This document shows, piece after piece, positions 36,645 through 49,971 of a stretch of 64,000 nt of DNA. The position numbers and the translations under genes are program-made. Origin of the DNA: Urechis unicinctus (taxonomy: Eukaryota; Annelida; Polychaeta; Xenopneusta; Urechidae); the NCBI GenBank assembly GCA_034190875.2, contig CM067344.1:20938037-21002036 (forward strand), given 5' to 3'. Numbering within the stretch: the first letter of the stretch is position 1; every line of letters starts with the position of its first letter. The notes beneath the pieces were generated by a model, which had not been told where the DNA came from, did not search any database, and saw only the letters and a program-made list of their open reading frames with translations.

Positions 36645-37719
36645 TGACTGTTAAAATCAGCGACAAATACAACCTAATTGCTTTCCTGTTTGCGAAAAAT
36701 CTCCTAACACATATGCCAACCGGCCAAAAACAATCATTCAAAAGATTGTCCAGATCAGAGAGTTTTATTTCCACGCGGAAACTGTCAAATTTGGCGGCGT
36801 CATTTGACAGCTTCTCTACCTTTCGACATTCCACTCCTTTATCTTGCATGTAACGTAATAGCCTTTCTCTTCTCTCCTCTTCTTCTCCCTTTCCCCCTTT
36901 TTTTTTTTTATCTTTATTTTTCTCATCTGTAGCGGTATCCTTACAGACTCTGTATACGAACAAGTCTCTGCTGGGTTCTGGTGCTCCCCGCAGAGTACTG
37001 GAGGTAGCAATCCCCTTGACATGGGCTTTCTTCTTGACGTGTGTTCTCTTGCGTCTTTCTACAGTTTTGTAACCGTCGTTGCTTCGGTCGGTAGGCGCAC
37101 TGACTTTGTTTTCATGCACATCCTTTTGAGAGGTGATTGCTAAATTCGGTGTAACGGTTCCAGTCTTGGTAATCGTTTTACTGCTAACAGATTTTGCAGT
37201 GGCTGTGGCTGTGACGGCAGCATATGACGGGCTGTTACTTGGCGTTGGAGTTGGCGTTGGAGCAGATAGACGGCTCTCTATGCGCTGGATGCTGACCATT
37301 GCTTCGTCGAGCATCTTGAGCTTGCCCTCTATGTCATTGACTCGTTCGCATTTTCTAATGGCGCACGTTTCCGCAGGGGTGGCCCTGGGGATGCGATGTA
37401 AGCCCTGCGGATCAACTGCAAAAATGGGCATCTTCTCGGCAGCTTCAAGCTTTTGAAGTGCTGTCAATATGTCATCAAGTATGGCATCAACTTCAGACCT
37501 CGCTGCTGAGTCGCGACGTCGAATAAACGAAGGAAGGACTTCCTTGTCACTTACTTGCCATAGAACTTCTTTGGCCTTTTGTGGCTCTTCAAGAGAGTAA
37601 AAATCTTTGCACACTTTACAGATCAAGTCGTGAGCCGACGAGTCGCGACTGAAAGCAACATAAACGAGCACAGGGTTTAGTGTTACGTTGTCCACTAACA
37701 CGATCTGCTCACTCGCCAT
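36613..37719 (-). CDS. LINE ORF1 protein
   Basis: 368 codons, uninterrupted. In LINEs this protein binds the RNA and forms the particle that carries it back to the nucleus. The start MASEQIVLVDNVTLNP is the first Met of the frame. Visible parts are a folded-looking N-terminal region with two Cys (about residues 34-38), a region with Glu/Lys and a likely short coiled coil (IEGKLKMLDEAMVSIQRIE, about residues 131-150), a low-complexity Pro/Thr/Ser stretch (PTPTPTPSNSPSYAAV), a very basic Lys/Glu run (DKKKKGGKGEEEERRERLL), and a C-terminal part with FRVEIKLSDLDNLL that could be a small RNA-binding fold. No CCHC knuckle is evident. The name ORF1 rests on position and composition rather than a diagnostic motif. 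Confidence 0.85.
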   Translation of the reverse strand: MASEQIVLVDNVTLNPVLVYVAFSRDSSAHDLICKVCKDFYSLEEPQKAKEVLWQVSDKEVLPSFIRRRDSAARSEVDAILDDILTALQKLEAAEKMPIFAVDPQGLHRIPRATPAETCAIRKCERVNDIEGKLKMLDEAMVSIQRIESRLSAPTPTPTPSNSPSYAAVTATATAKSVSSKTITKTGTVTPNLAITSQKDVHENKVSAPTDRSNDGYKTVERRKRTHVKKKAHVKGIATSSTLRGAPEPSRDLFVYRVCKDTATDEKNKDKKKKGGKGEEEERRERLLRYMQDKGVECRKVEKLSNDAAKFDSFRVEIKLSDLDNLLNDCFWPVGICVRRFFANRKAIRLYLSLILTVNVSQLNVLYI

Positions 37720-37950
37720 TGCGGTTAAAGTCTTTAACTGGTCACCAAACTGGATTCAAAAGGTAGTTTGCTGAAGAACAAACTTATGTGTCATCTTTTT
37801 ATGGGTAATTGTATGATCGTTCCGATGCTCCATTCAAAGACCTATCCACCGATGTAAGAAAAACGGCGAAATCACAAGCAAAATCCGTGTAATTACACAT
37901 ACAAGCACGAGCAGTCTTTCGAACGACCCGCGGCTATTAAAGGTCCACTC

Positions 37951-38150
<200 letters not shown>

Positions 38151-39240
38151 TCCGTGAGTGCACACTTTGCCACTGCATCTGAATTTTTTTTTAGTTGACC
38201 GAATAGCATATCCATCATCGTTGATCGTGGGCTGACTGATCTGAAAAGCGAATGCACATGACAATGGGCATCTGACAATTTACAAACGGAATGTTTTTTT
38301 GGCTGCAAATGATCTATCACCTGGTATTTCTGGTAGTGGACTGCATTCAATCATATTGTATAGACGCAGTATGTCTATGCGCCTATGTATGTCGTAAATA
38401 AAACCTTTTGCTAGGATTCGAGATTGGTAGCAAAACAAAAAGCAACGCGTTGTTATATTGCGAAACCATTAATGCCACTTCTCGATTGACTTCTCGACTT
38501 GTATAAAACACTGCGATATCGGGCAGTAAGTAAATATGATTAAAGTTTCTTTTTTTCCCCATCACCGTGTTCATATTTGCATTAAGGGTAGTTTATTGAT
38601 TTCACATAAATAGAGTGTTTATAATATTTGCCCTGTTTTAACGTCATAGTTGTCCAGCTCAATAATGACCATGTTCACTTTACTCATATTTATGTAAGCA
38701 ATTGAATTTGCCGTTGACACTTCATCATGACTGAGAGATTCACCACTGTGTTGCTTCAGCTAGGCCGAAAAATGTTTCCCTCTCTCTCTCATCGCAAAAG
38801 ACATATAGATGTACGTTTAGTTGGTGATTTGAGAAAATTATGTTAAACTATAGCTTGCACACTATAGTGCGTATGTCAATTGATCATGGTTCCCAATATA
38901 TCCGTGTATAACGCTTCGATTGTAAAATTGTTGACTTATTCTGGAAGTTTCATTCAATTGCAAACTTTGTTTGATCCACGTTATTGTAAATGATGCATTA
39001 CTTAACAATTTCTTACAGCAAAATTCTGTGATATTCTTCCAGTTCGTAATTGACGTGGGATTATCGTCCGATCGTTAAAAACAACATTTTTTGAAAGCTG
39101 AATCATTTATAATTGACATGTTTAATCAAAATAATCGGCATTATCAATCCGGGTGTAAGTAATTTTTTTTTTCACAGACAATTTTCCGAAGATTTCAATT
39201 GCTTATAAAAACGTCGATATAGGTTAAAATAGTCATAAAA
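38151..39240. other. No gene recognised
   Basis: AT-rich spacer. It may hold TM1-TM2 of receptor relic 5 near its right end, but no motif could be read. Confidence 0.45.
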
Positions 39241-40210
39241 ATGGCGTTATTTGTTGTCGATGGCCATGTTCATCATTTGGGTAAATATTATCCTTTCCTA
39301 GGTATTGACAAACCTTTGTGTGTCTTATTAGCTAGTGCCTTGCCATTGATTGATATTAGATCGTCGTACATTTGGTCGGCTATGTGTTTCATTTCATATG
39401 AATACCGACTGATCATGTTAATGGGGTGTGTAAACATTGGCTCATTGTGATGGTATAAGTGTTGATATAACTGAGTACCACTATTGATTACAGCGAATCT
39501 CACGCGTCTACTTGTCGTTAATATATGTCTTATCATTTGCACAGGCCATTTATGGCTGGGTTGTTAGCACGATACGTGCATCAGAACAACCTACACGATT
39601 AGCAATTAATCAGCCAGTTAGTGATTTCCCTTGACACTTACAAACACCTCACGTCTTCCTCATTAAGGCCCATGAGTTTTCACATAACTGGACAAAGCCA
39701 AGCAGCTAATGATGCGTTTAGACAAATGACATAGTAATGATGGTTCATTTGTGTGTTGTGTTTGTCATGACACTCTACTGTTTTGCGGTCGCCGGGGATT
39801 CATCAACCGATGAGGTATGAAGTGACAGCGTTGCGGTATAGTTAACGAGCGAAGAGGATATGCGTCGCAGAGCACATACCTCATCGGGTGAGGCGTTTTT
39901 GTGTAGCTAATTGTTTTATCTACTAGAAGTATCCCGGTTATAACGATTCTTCTAAATTAAGAGTAAAGTTCGAGATATTGACACGATGCCGCCAAAACCG
40001 CAACTCAAACATACGTAAAATGTGTGTTGATATCCTCACTCTAGCACCACAATGTGTTACTCTATCACACACCACTGCCCATAGAATAGATGGTTATGCT
40101 TGCGAAGACAAATTGATTGCATTAACTATAGTGAATAGCAGGGTGCATATACATCCATATTTTTAATGCCGTGCCGACCTTACACATAATGCATGGCGCC
40201 TACACATTTA
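39241..40210 (+). pseudogene. Decayed rhodopsin-family 7TM receptor, relic 5
   Basis: The frame 39,241-39,450 reads HHLGKYYPFLGIDKPLCVLL and then SYIWSAMCFISYEYRLIML. This matches the first extracellular loop with its WPFG-like turn, the conserved Cys at the top of TM3, and TM3 ending in E-Y-R in place of D-R-Y. A second hydrophobic helix, IVMMVHLCVVFVMTLYC (about 39,731-39,790), would serve as TM6. The 3' end (39,985-40,205) aligns with the TM7 end of relic 4. Several stops and frame changes lie between. As after relic 4, a TA tract follows about 350 bp downstream. Confidence 0.52.
39807..39887 (+). other. 13-bp inverted repeat
   Basis: CCGATGAGGTATG at 39,807-39,819 is matched by its perfect reverse complement CATACCTCATCGG at 39,875-39,887, with a 55-nt loop. 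The region is less AT-rich than its surroundings. It could be a fortuitous hairpin or the core of a small element. Confidence 0.6.
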
Positions 40211-40558
40211 TCCCGTGATTCACATCTAAGCCTCAACGAAAGATTAGAATATAGTGAGTATAGGGTTTTAACGACACACCAACACAAATATTGAATAAGG
40301 CGCCTCGAAAAGTTGGATAAATAGGAAGCGCCCAGATTGACATTGTTTGAGCAGCCGCATTCTTGAGAAAGGAGGGACAGCACATAGATGATGACGAGAA
40401 CGAACAAAATCACATGAATATTCTAAGGCAGGTTACTGTCAGTATATTAATTATATACTATTAAATATCATTTTTTTTCGAAACTGACATATTCATATAT
40501 CATTGAGATAGCAACTTATAGTAGGGGAGATATAGATATATTTGAGTAGAGAGATGCA

Positions 40559-40960
<402 letters not shown>

Positions 40961-42899
40961 ATTGATACCATTTATGTCTAATATGTTAATGGGGATGGGG
41001 ACGTAGTCTGATAACATTACGGATTGAATAACCCTAATACTAGCTATTAGTCCTGACTAAACGCTAATCGGGTAATCGGAAAGATTGAATAATCCTAAAA
41101 ACATCAGACCGACAAAGCTCGAATTCCGTTTTATAGACTTCCAAGCGCAATGAATACTTGAAAGGCTGTTGAAACGTTAATCGAAGTTGCCTTTAAGAAA
41201 ATTAATAAGCTGTAAGACTGGTACCAGCTTCGCAAAGCAAAGGGATGAATTTGCCTTGTTCATTTATTGCGATTAACTTATACTAGGAGCTAATTGAGGT
41301 GTAATTAGAAATGTATATACTGCCCAGCTACACATAAAGACGACTAAGGTGTGAACGTTTCTACTTTATATTGCAAAGACTAGCATGGACGAGAGACTGG
41401 CTTTAATCTCATCATTGTGCGCTACACATACTCAGTGTTTGTGTGTCAACTCAATGTGGTCGATAACTGCAGTCGATGATCCAGCTCTTATTTGGGTTAT
41501 GAGATGAAGTATTGGCCCTTCAGCATGGCTCCTGTAAAGAGGTCCTTATCCTCACCCAGTGGTCGCGTTATGAGAACGTTATCATTGTTTTTGCATCTGA
41601 ATAGCGGGAGTTAGATTGTTGCTCTAAACTATATTATTCACAATACATTGAACCACCAACTTTATATTAGATTTTGATGAACATGGTCAATTTGATGACC
41701 ACTCCATCGATAGAACTTTTGTTGAGATAATGCTTATACCTTTAAATTTCAGCACCACTTAGATGAGAGACATAACATCACTTTCCACAATTAAAAAATC
41801 TAGCTCTGTTATTTTTTTAGCTGGACCTTTTTAGGTTTGGGTCTGCTTAAGTATGATATAAAAGATCCTGTAATAAAATAATGAATAACAGGCGTGACAG
41901 GGGTATCAATCAAGTTGTCATAGCCACCAAACCACTTTGGGTACCCAAAGTTTTTTTCTGGAAATCTGATTATGGGGCTTTAAAGAGCATATTTGCAAAA
42001 TTTTGCAAAATTCTATCTGATATGAATAGCACGGACCCATTCCCTTAAGTAGGACGGGTTGAAGATCAATATTCAAGTGCTGTAAGGTTTACAAGCCAAT
42101 ATATTTTGGCATAATACAGGGTGATTTGGGCACCGATTATCATGCATAAAGCACATAAACGGTAATAATTGAATGAAATATTTGATATCTGGACAGATTT
42201 CATTAACTAAAAAATAAACTCAATACTATTCTCTTACACTAACTGTAACGTTGTCACGTGTAGCTGCGTGTGTTCACGAATTGAATTATTTCTTTACCTC
42301 TTTTCAATTTGATCAGTAACAAGCGCATTACTTCTTAATTCTCGATGCATTTTCGGATATTTTAATCTCATGCAATACATTATTCTGGATTTTGAAATGC
42401 ATAAATATGGTTCCCTATATAAAAAAAGCAATTATGCATCACTGTACATGGCGATCAGATCCAGCATTCATTATCTGGACGTATCAAGAAGTAACGAACT
42501 AAGCCTATGGCATAACTTAAAAACATAACTGGATCTAAGAAGTACATATTCAACTCGATGACCCCTATCTGCATCAACCGCTTCATTTCGTGCACACACA
42601 CACTCGTCTGTAAGTATAGGTGTAACTCAAAAGGGTAGTAACGCTTACTGTTGCTGACATTATGTAATTCGACTCAACTAAACCGTCGTTATCAGCGTGT
42701 TTAATGAACAATTTAGATTGCTTCGCTGCATTTTATATTTGGCTTTAGATTTTTCAAGCATTGTCAATATATCCAGATAAGGAAATCATTTGTTTTCGTA
42801 ATTTATTATAAAATAAATGTTTTTTGCACGTACTTACGGCTTCAAATAGTTGATGGTATCATCCTGTCTTTGCGCGGCATTTGTTGTATTGCTATGTAT
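40961..42899. other. Spacer, with a third B fragment at 41,465-41,600
   Basis: Mostly unassigned AT-rich DNA. 41,465-41,600 (tcgatgatccagctctt, ttggccctt, ggctcctgtaaa, cgttatgagaacgtt) aligns with 14,495-14,620 and 44,045-44,160, and so is a third copy of that part of block B. A small aattttgcaaaattttgcaa duplication lies near 42,000. No gene recognised. Confidence 0.6.
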
Positions 42900-45800
42900 G
42901 TATTGCTGTTTAGCGATTGAATGTTGTCAGCAAGATACTTTGCCACTGAAGTGTTGCGTTTGATATAACAGTTTAACTTCTCATTGAACTAATGCCAGAC
43001 TCTCTTTACTCATGATTCCAGTCATCAATAAACATGAAACTGAACTTCGGATAATAAGGATCATCTAATGGTTTTATTGTACATAATTCTTCTATAATTG
43101 TACTGTCTGCGTACGTTAATATCCCTTGGGTCGCCGTGCCAATACAAAGATGATACAATATCCCGCGAGCATTTGACTGGTTTCATGACAAAAATTGCGT
43201 TTATACTTCGGGTAACTTGTACACATAATATAATTAACGGTTGTCATACCGGATAGCATTGTATGCAGACAATATACGCCACTTGGAAAGTGTTTTGCTC
43301 GTAAAGAGCAGAGTGCACATGTCGACTGAATCAATGTTTGACAATTGTGCACATTAACTGGATCCCAAAATCCACTCGCCAACACCTACAGGCTAATATG
43401 TCTTGCGCCACCTGAAATACAACACATGTCAAATGAAAAATATAAACGTTCGACCATTTAAGAGCTACCACCTTTGTTATCAGACTGGCAATGAACTGTT
43501 GCTTTGCTTTGAATTTATCTTTTTTACACAGCACAAGCCAAAGTAAAATAAACGAAGCGGTTAATCGTCCAAATGTGATCAACTTTGGCTAATGTAGAAT
43601 TATGTGCAGGGCAGTGCTTTTGGAACGACCACAGTCAATTTATTTAATCAATTGCCATCGCCTGACAGAAATATTCGCTCAAATATAATAATCTTTGGTT
43701 CAGGTTGACCTGTTTGTCATGTAGTGCTGTAGTAAAATCACCAACGGATTTGCTAGTTACCATGTGAATACGACGAACGTATGAATGGCCCACTTCGACA
43801 GAACAAAAAACAAAGTAGGTTCCATAATGGTGAGGGTACCGAAGGGTGACGGTGCCTTCCGTTAATTTGTTGTTGCGGCTCCACTCCCTAAAATCTAAAT
43901 ATCAATATTTGGGTTATGTAAAGACTAGTGCTCTGTTATCACAACATTTGTGTGTGTTCTGGGGAGGGTGTGGAGAGTAAAAACGATTCATCAAACATTG
44001 TTTGCTTTTGGAGGCCCTTCATGGATATATCTGCCACCGTAGGCGATGATCCAGCTCTTCTCTTCATGAGAGGATGACATATATTGGCCTTTCTGTCTGG
44101 CTCCTGTAAATAGTTCCTTATGCTCATCCAGTTTTTGTGTTATGAGAACGCTCTCAGTGTTTTTTCATCCTCAATGGTCAACGAAAAACGCCAGTCTGTT
44201 TGGCTCCATGGAGCACTTGCTATTGCTAAATAAGCTACCTATATTGTCAAAGTGATACGCAGCCTCCTATGTTGCCTAGCTGTGTATAAATATTTGTTGT
44301 TTGGAACGAGGACTGCGTCGTTAACTAAATGTGCGCGTGTATTCCATGGAGCTTTGGATCAGAATAACGACTCTACAGACACAGTGGGCTTCAGACAGCA
44401 TTCATAAATCCTCTCTTACAGTGTAAGTCATTAAACACATGCTCTTCAGATTAGCGGGACGCGGATCGTGAATTCATTACGACAATAATAACTCCATTAA
44501 TAAAGTTTAACATAGCTATACACGCGATTCACCTGCTTGTTTTTAGGACGTGGTATGAACCTTGTTTGCGGCACAGTTGTTTCACGGCCCTTTATTTAAC
44601 CGTGCCAAATGTAGTAAGCACTGTCAGTCGAATCTAAAAACACATCGCGGGGTCTTAATAACAGAACATGTCATTACATCTGGTCATTTTCGTTATTCTG
44701 CGAGCGTCATATGCAGGCTGTTGAAGCTGCCCGGAACATGCTTGGCACGTTGCGAGAAAGGCAGATTCTGCATGAACCGGTTCATGTAAGTCTAATGACG
44801 GGGACGGGTATGGCTATGGGACGATGCGAGGGAGGCGACTGGAACAATGCCAACATATATGCGTGTAGTACATCAAGCGATTTTCCATGCATCGTGATAA
44901 TATTAACTGACATTCAAATCATTAAGCACTTCGGCATTATCTTGTTTTGTTTACAATACAAGTTGTCCAAGCCCGAGTGTTGATATTAACGTAATGCTTG
45001 TTTAATGGCTGATGGCATTCCTTGTTGCTATTTTATAGAACAGCCACTCTCAAGGGAGTCATTACACTAACCTAAATATACAACCGACACAGTCGATTAA
45101 GAGACATAGAGGATGCGTGGATAACGTTTACTTGCCTCTTCGCCTATTTTTCAAAGTGCAATGGGTGACTCCTATCGTTGACACCAATTACAAGATTAGG
45201 TCGTAGAGCAAGTAGCAATTTATGCAAATGATTCCTATCCGCATGTGATAATATCAACGATAGCCCAAAATGCAGCTGTTGAATAAAACACGTTTCTGTT
45301 CAATGCTTCAGAGATTAATTTATATGATGCCAACGTATTAGAGGAACCATCGTCGCTGATCGATTTGAATATCACAAATCATTAAAATATCGTTTGTCCA
45401 TTCACTTCATTCATAGCGGAATACAACTTTTGGGAATATCATTTGCTTTTACTTTTCGCTAGTCTTCTCATATTTAAATGATTACATGGATGGCATACTG
45501 TTGCACGACACAGCTACAAACACACAGCTGATATGAAATAAGACCATTGCATGGCTTCATCAATGACTGACATGTTTACCCTAAATAATCTATATCATTT
45601 ACACTGTTGGCCCATCGACGGTCCGTTTGGCAGAATGTGTGTAATTTTTTCGATTCCCACAAAACTGCTGAGCATATGTTTGGCAGGGTAAAATAGATAG
45701 TAGCTTTACGTTTCGTTGCAATTCATAAATATATACCTGACATTCAAGTAGTGAAGGAATTGTGCAAGGACGTCCATGGGCTGCCGTGCCACTTGTCATT

Positions 45801-48800
45801 CCTATCAAATGAAAACCTCCCAAAAGCGATAGTCGCATTTGGGCATGCCATTAAAGTATAAATGGACGACACTTGTCATTTCTATCAGTTGGAATAAAGG
45901 TCTGTAATTCGAATGTACACATCGCAAGCTTGTGAACACCTACGCCATTTTCTTACTTAAACGTGTGTCCTTTAGCTTGTGAACACCTAACGTGTGTTCT
46001 TTAACACGTTCCCTGTAAACTCACATGGGAAAGAATTGATCCTTAGCTTGATATCAACAAATCATGATGCATCTTACAATCGGGGATGTGCAATACATTG
46101 AATTGATATGGGAGAACGGGAGGTATTTTCAGCCATTCCCATGCCAGGCTATTGTGCGTAACCATCACGTTTTGCTGGTCGAATCATACTGCCACTGTTG
46201 TAATCACACTGCGATAAAAACATAATAAAATCTGTTCACTTCGACAAATGCGGATGAAAGCTTACGTGTTTCAGGAATATAGTAATTTTATGAAAACATT
46301 TCATTGAGTACTATCAAACTTCATCGAAAAATTATACCAGTTAGTATCTTAACAAACAATTAACTGTAGGTACGAACATAATTATAGTAATATACTATTA
46401 ACTACAAATGCTTCAACTTTGGAACCATAGTATTGTGCATACCACGAACAGTACGCAGCTCCATATTAAATCATACCGTGTAATAAGCCTAACTGCTATA
46501 AAGGCGATGCTGCATATCGATTGTGCTATCTTTGAGCAATCTATTGACGCATCTTATTATATCAGCAAAGTCTGTTGACTATTAAAGGGAAAACTATGTT
46601 ATATAGTTTGCCATTTGACTATCTACAGCGTTAAATCCGTGCAATAGCACAAAACACTGTTCTCTGCCAACTTAATGGAGACCAACTATTAGTTGCCAAT
46701 TGTCAGTCGCAAACAAATATTTCTGTGGTGTTTCATTTAGAAGAAAAACCGCCCTTGGATTGTCATTCTTGTGGCTCCCAAAGTAAGGAATTATTTTGTC
46801 TCTACCATAAACGTACACCCTTTATGCTGGTTATGATATCAGAGGACAATATACTGCATTGTGTCTGTACAAGTGCGAACCATTCAATGTCGAGGATTGC
46901 TATATTTATTGATTGAGCCTTTTAAGTCATTCTACGAAATATGAGCACTAATTACGCTGGCTCGATTTAACGTTCAATGTTACCACGACGATTTAGTAGA
47001 AGGTGAATACTTTTGGATGAAATAAACCACTACTATTGAACTCATGCAAACTTTTTGTTTAAAATAAAATGATCAATTTGAGCTAAGCATCGACTACACA
47101 AACGATAGGCATGTTCGATGACGCCATTTATTACTCGAATTGAATCAATCTAAAGTGTAATTTATCTTCCCTATTGCGAGGTCCGCGTCAAAATATTATG
47201 ATTAATTCCAGGCAAACAACAGAATGATTAGAATACTGTTTGCGCAGTGCCATATTATAGGTTACCAATCGAGCAAAATATTTACAGCAGTATATTATTT
47301 ATGACAAGTACATTTAGTGTGATGCTACATGCCCATGTAACGTGTTTTATGAAATGCTTAAACCGACACATATGGCCTTTTCGATACAAAATACACCAAT
47401 TAAGATCACTTCGCATTGGCTAGTAAATGGTTGTAGGACGGCAGATTTTTTCTTTGGATATTTTAAGCTCTTGGCTTATCGAGCTCTCATTGAATTACCA
47501 TGGCTAGATATTCGAGTCATTAATTTCTGCGATGCATCTGACTAAAGTTCGTTCGCACTCATGCCACTGGTGCTTTTTGGTATTCCTTTGCATTGGTTGA
47601 TCCCTTGTAATACAACAGAGTTTCCATTCATTGCGTAGTGTGCGGCAGTGCACTCAAAAAAGCAAGATCTTAAGCAGAAATATACATTGTTAAAGCAAGG
47701 ATTCCTGCATAATATTGCGGGGCAGTCACATGAGCAACTGGCTATACAATGCAAAATACGTCGCCGGCCACAAAACTGACATACAGAAATTTTCATAGCA
47801 TAGTTAACGGTATTCATGCGTATCAAATGATGCAAAATCAAAACGATCATCTCTCCACGAAGAAGCGTCAGAATTGGATTTGTTATTTATATTAGGGTAC
47901 ATAATAATGCGGTACAGGATTAAAAGTCGCACGTGGCTGCGGAGGCGGTGATACCTTGCAAAAGGTGAGGAGGAACTTTGTGTAGTAGATGCATATTTCA
48001 TAGCAGAACTCGTTTCAGCGCGTATGTATGGCTGCAGGCAAACAGCAAATCGCCTAATAGATGCAACATTTGAAGTTTGTTCCCTTAAAATAAACGTAAA
48101 TCACGAATTTGCTGCCACAATGTAAGTTGAAATTTGCTTTTGATCCACAAGCGCTGAAAACTAAATACAAGGTACAAGGTTTGTCTCTTAAACAACGTGT
48201 TTCTTGATGAAACAATACCTTTCCACCGGAATTCATATTTTAGAAACAGCGATTGAACTGGCTTACACAAAAATGCAGTCGAGTAAAGTGCATCACACAT
48301 TTTATATCATCGCTCCAGCTGGGGTGTATAGTTTAGCACAATTGCAAGGCTATCATGATAACTGATGCACAGAGGTGGCGATTGCGATCACAATCTTCAA
48401 CCTATCCATATCCGTTTGTATGAAGCGTCATGCCATCACATACAGTCAACCCGCCTGAGTAACGCAAATCTATACAAAACTGTGGCTCACTGAAAACACT
48501 GAAGCATCATCGCGCGCGTAGGCGATATAATCCTGCAGTTTGTGGTTCATACACACGCCGCACAAACAAATCCGGCAAGTTGAGAAGGCAGGGCAAACGA
48601 TTCTTCGCGTTGTAGCTGCTCCTCAATGTAGGAAGTGTTCCAACAAGAGCGTGAGGACGTGCGAACTGTTTATCTCGGGCGTAGCTGCGGTTCTATTACC
48701 GCCTTGGGTGATGGGATTCTTGTGAATGGTTCGTTTCCTTGGAATAGCTAGTGATACAGGTGTATGGTTCATGTTTCTAGACCGCCGAACAGTCCATTAA

Positions 48801-49200
48801 GGCGGGTGAAGCTTTCTCACTTGAGCATCAGATACAAACATGCAGTGTTGCTACGGTACTTATCGCTTAAGAATAGGGCGGTGCTTCTGTCGATCGCTTC
48901 CTTAATGCGTGCGGACGACAGCTATACCTTCAATATCATGACGCACGGAAGAATGACTTCATTTCAGATAACAAAACAGGTAATCAATGCATCCATCGTG
49001 GGTAGGACGCCTATCCTTTATGATAAAGGAGATAATTCTGTACAACAAGACCTGCTATTCCAGCACTACATTCTGCCATTCGCTTTATTGTTGTGTAACC
49101 ATTTGTTGCAATGCAGCCTTTATGCATCTTATATGTGGTACTCAATACACGACGATAGACACGCGATTGATCTTCTGGGCTTTAATTTATTTTGGTTGGC
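42900..49200 (+). repeat. Duplicated block B, copy 2
   Basis: The block aligns with 13,320-18,640 in the same orientation, with the strongest similarity at 42,900-43,520, 44,030-44,180 and 48,345-49,160. The part 45,700-48,300 shows little alignment to B copy 1. A piece around 47,630-47,790 (tgtgcggcagtgca, cagtcac) instead resembles 58,900-59,050, another sign of shuffled old repeats. Confidence 0.7.
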
Positions 49201-49207
49201 CTCATAA
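48764..49207 (+). pseudogene. 147-codon open frame, possible receptor remnant
   Basis: This is one of the longest open frames outside the LINEs and TA tracts. Its last third reads FQHYILPFALLLCNHLLQCSL, then SYMWYSIHDDRHAID, a helix followed by a D-R-H triplet where rhodopsin-family receptors have D-R-Y. Its first half (KHAVLLRYLSLKNRAVLLS) is basic-hydrophobic and not diagnostic. The aligned B1 sequence (17,980-18,640) has stops in this frame, so it is not maintained as a gene. The receptor reading is tentative, and a chance frame is the alternative. Confidence 0.28.
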
Positions 49208-49971
49208 TCAAATCTTATATACTCTTGCCTCCTGGTATATTTGGATTCTCTTATGAGGAACAGAGCTGTTTTGCAGTGCTGATTACATTGATGCTCACGT
49301 TGCAATTTATGATTGACGTCCAAAATACATACCCATCACATTCAGTTAACATGAAATAAATGGTCCAAACAGTGACAAACAGCCAATAACAACTATGCAA
49401 GACGAATATTAACGCATGATTATGTTGCACACAACTGTTGGATTGAAATGATGACATAAAAATCTTTTGATATCTTAGTGTTGTGTTTTCGCGAGGGTTG
49501 TTGCATCCGGCATTGTTATTAACTTATTGGTAACTATTGTGGCCCCTTTATATTTTTTTCATTTATCAGCTTATTTAGTTGCGTATTTCCGAATGTCTTT
49601 ATTACTTGCAATGTCTCTGCTGTGTATGTACATGTCCGAGTGATTTGACCTGATGAGTTCTTGTCTGAAATTATGTTATAATCGGTGCTAATCTTCAGAA
49701 TGACAGTAATCAAGCATACCACCTGGGCATCATTCGTTTGCGTTGTTCTACTCAACTACAGTATAAATGTCGCAAATTATTGTCTTGGCATTAGACTTAG
49801 ATGCGCAGTTAATGCGTTAATAATGATAGGCCACCAAGATTTGTCAAGATAATAGAAAATGTACTTAGACTGATACTACAATAGCAGATATCTGGTATAA
49901 AATATCTAAGTTTATTTTTCAGAAACAAGTACAGTCAACAAGACAGCTGCCGTCCATGTTCTTTATATTGA
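49201..49971. other. Junction between blocks B2 and A2
   Basis: No gene recognised. This is where B copy 2 similarity ends and A copy 2 begins. Confidence 0.5.

Larger units (their letters stand above)
33601..37945 (-). mobile_element. Near full-length LINE, copy 2
   Basis: This is a two-ORF non-LTR retrotransposon on the minus strand with a 5' UTR of about 225 bp (37,720-37,945), ORF1 (36,613-37,719), ORF2 (36,644 down to 33,665) and a short 3' UTR. ORF2 carries an APE-type endonuclease then a reverse transcriptase with YADD, and no RNase H domain is evident. That architecture fits the jockey/CR1/L2 group, though I cannot settle the clade. Differences from copy 1 are few (roughly 98% identity by eye), so activity was recent. 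ORF2 is broken here. The element sits between two (TA)n tracts, as if inserted into one long tract. Confidence 0.95.
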
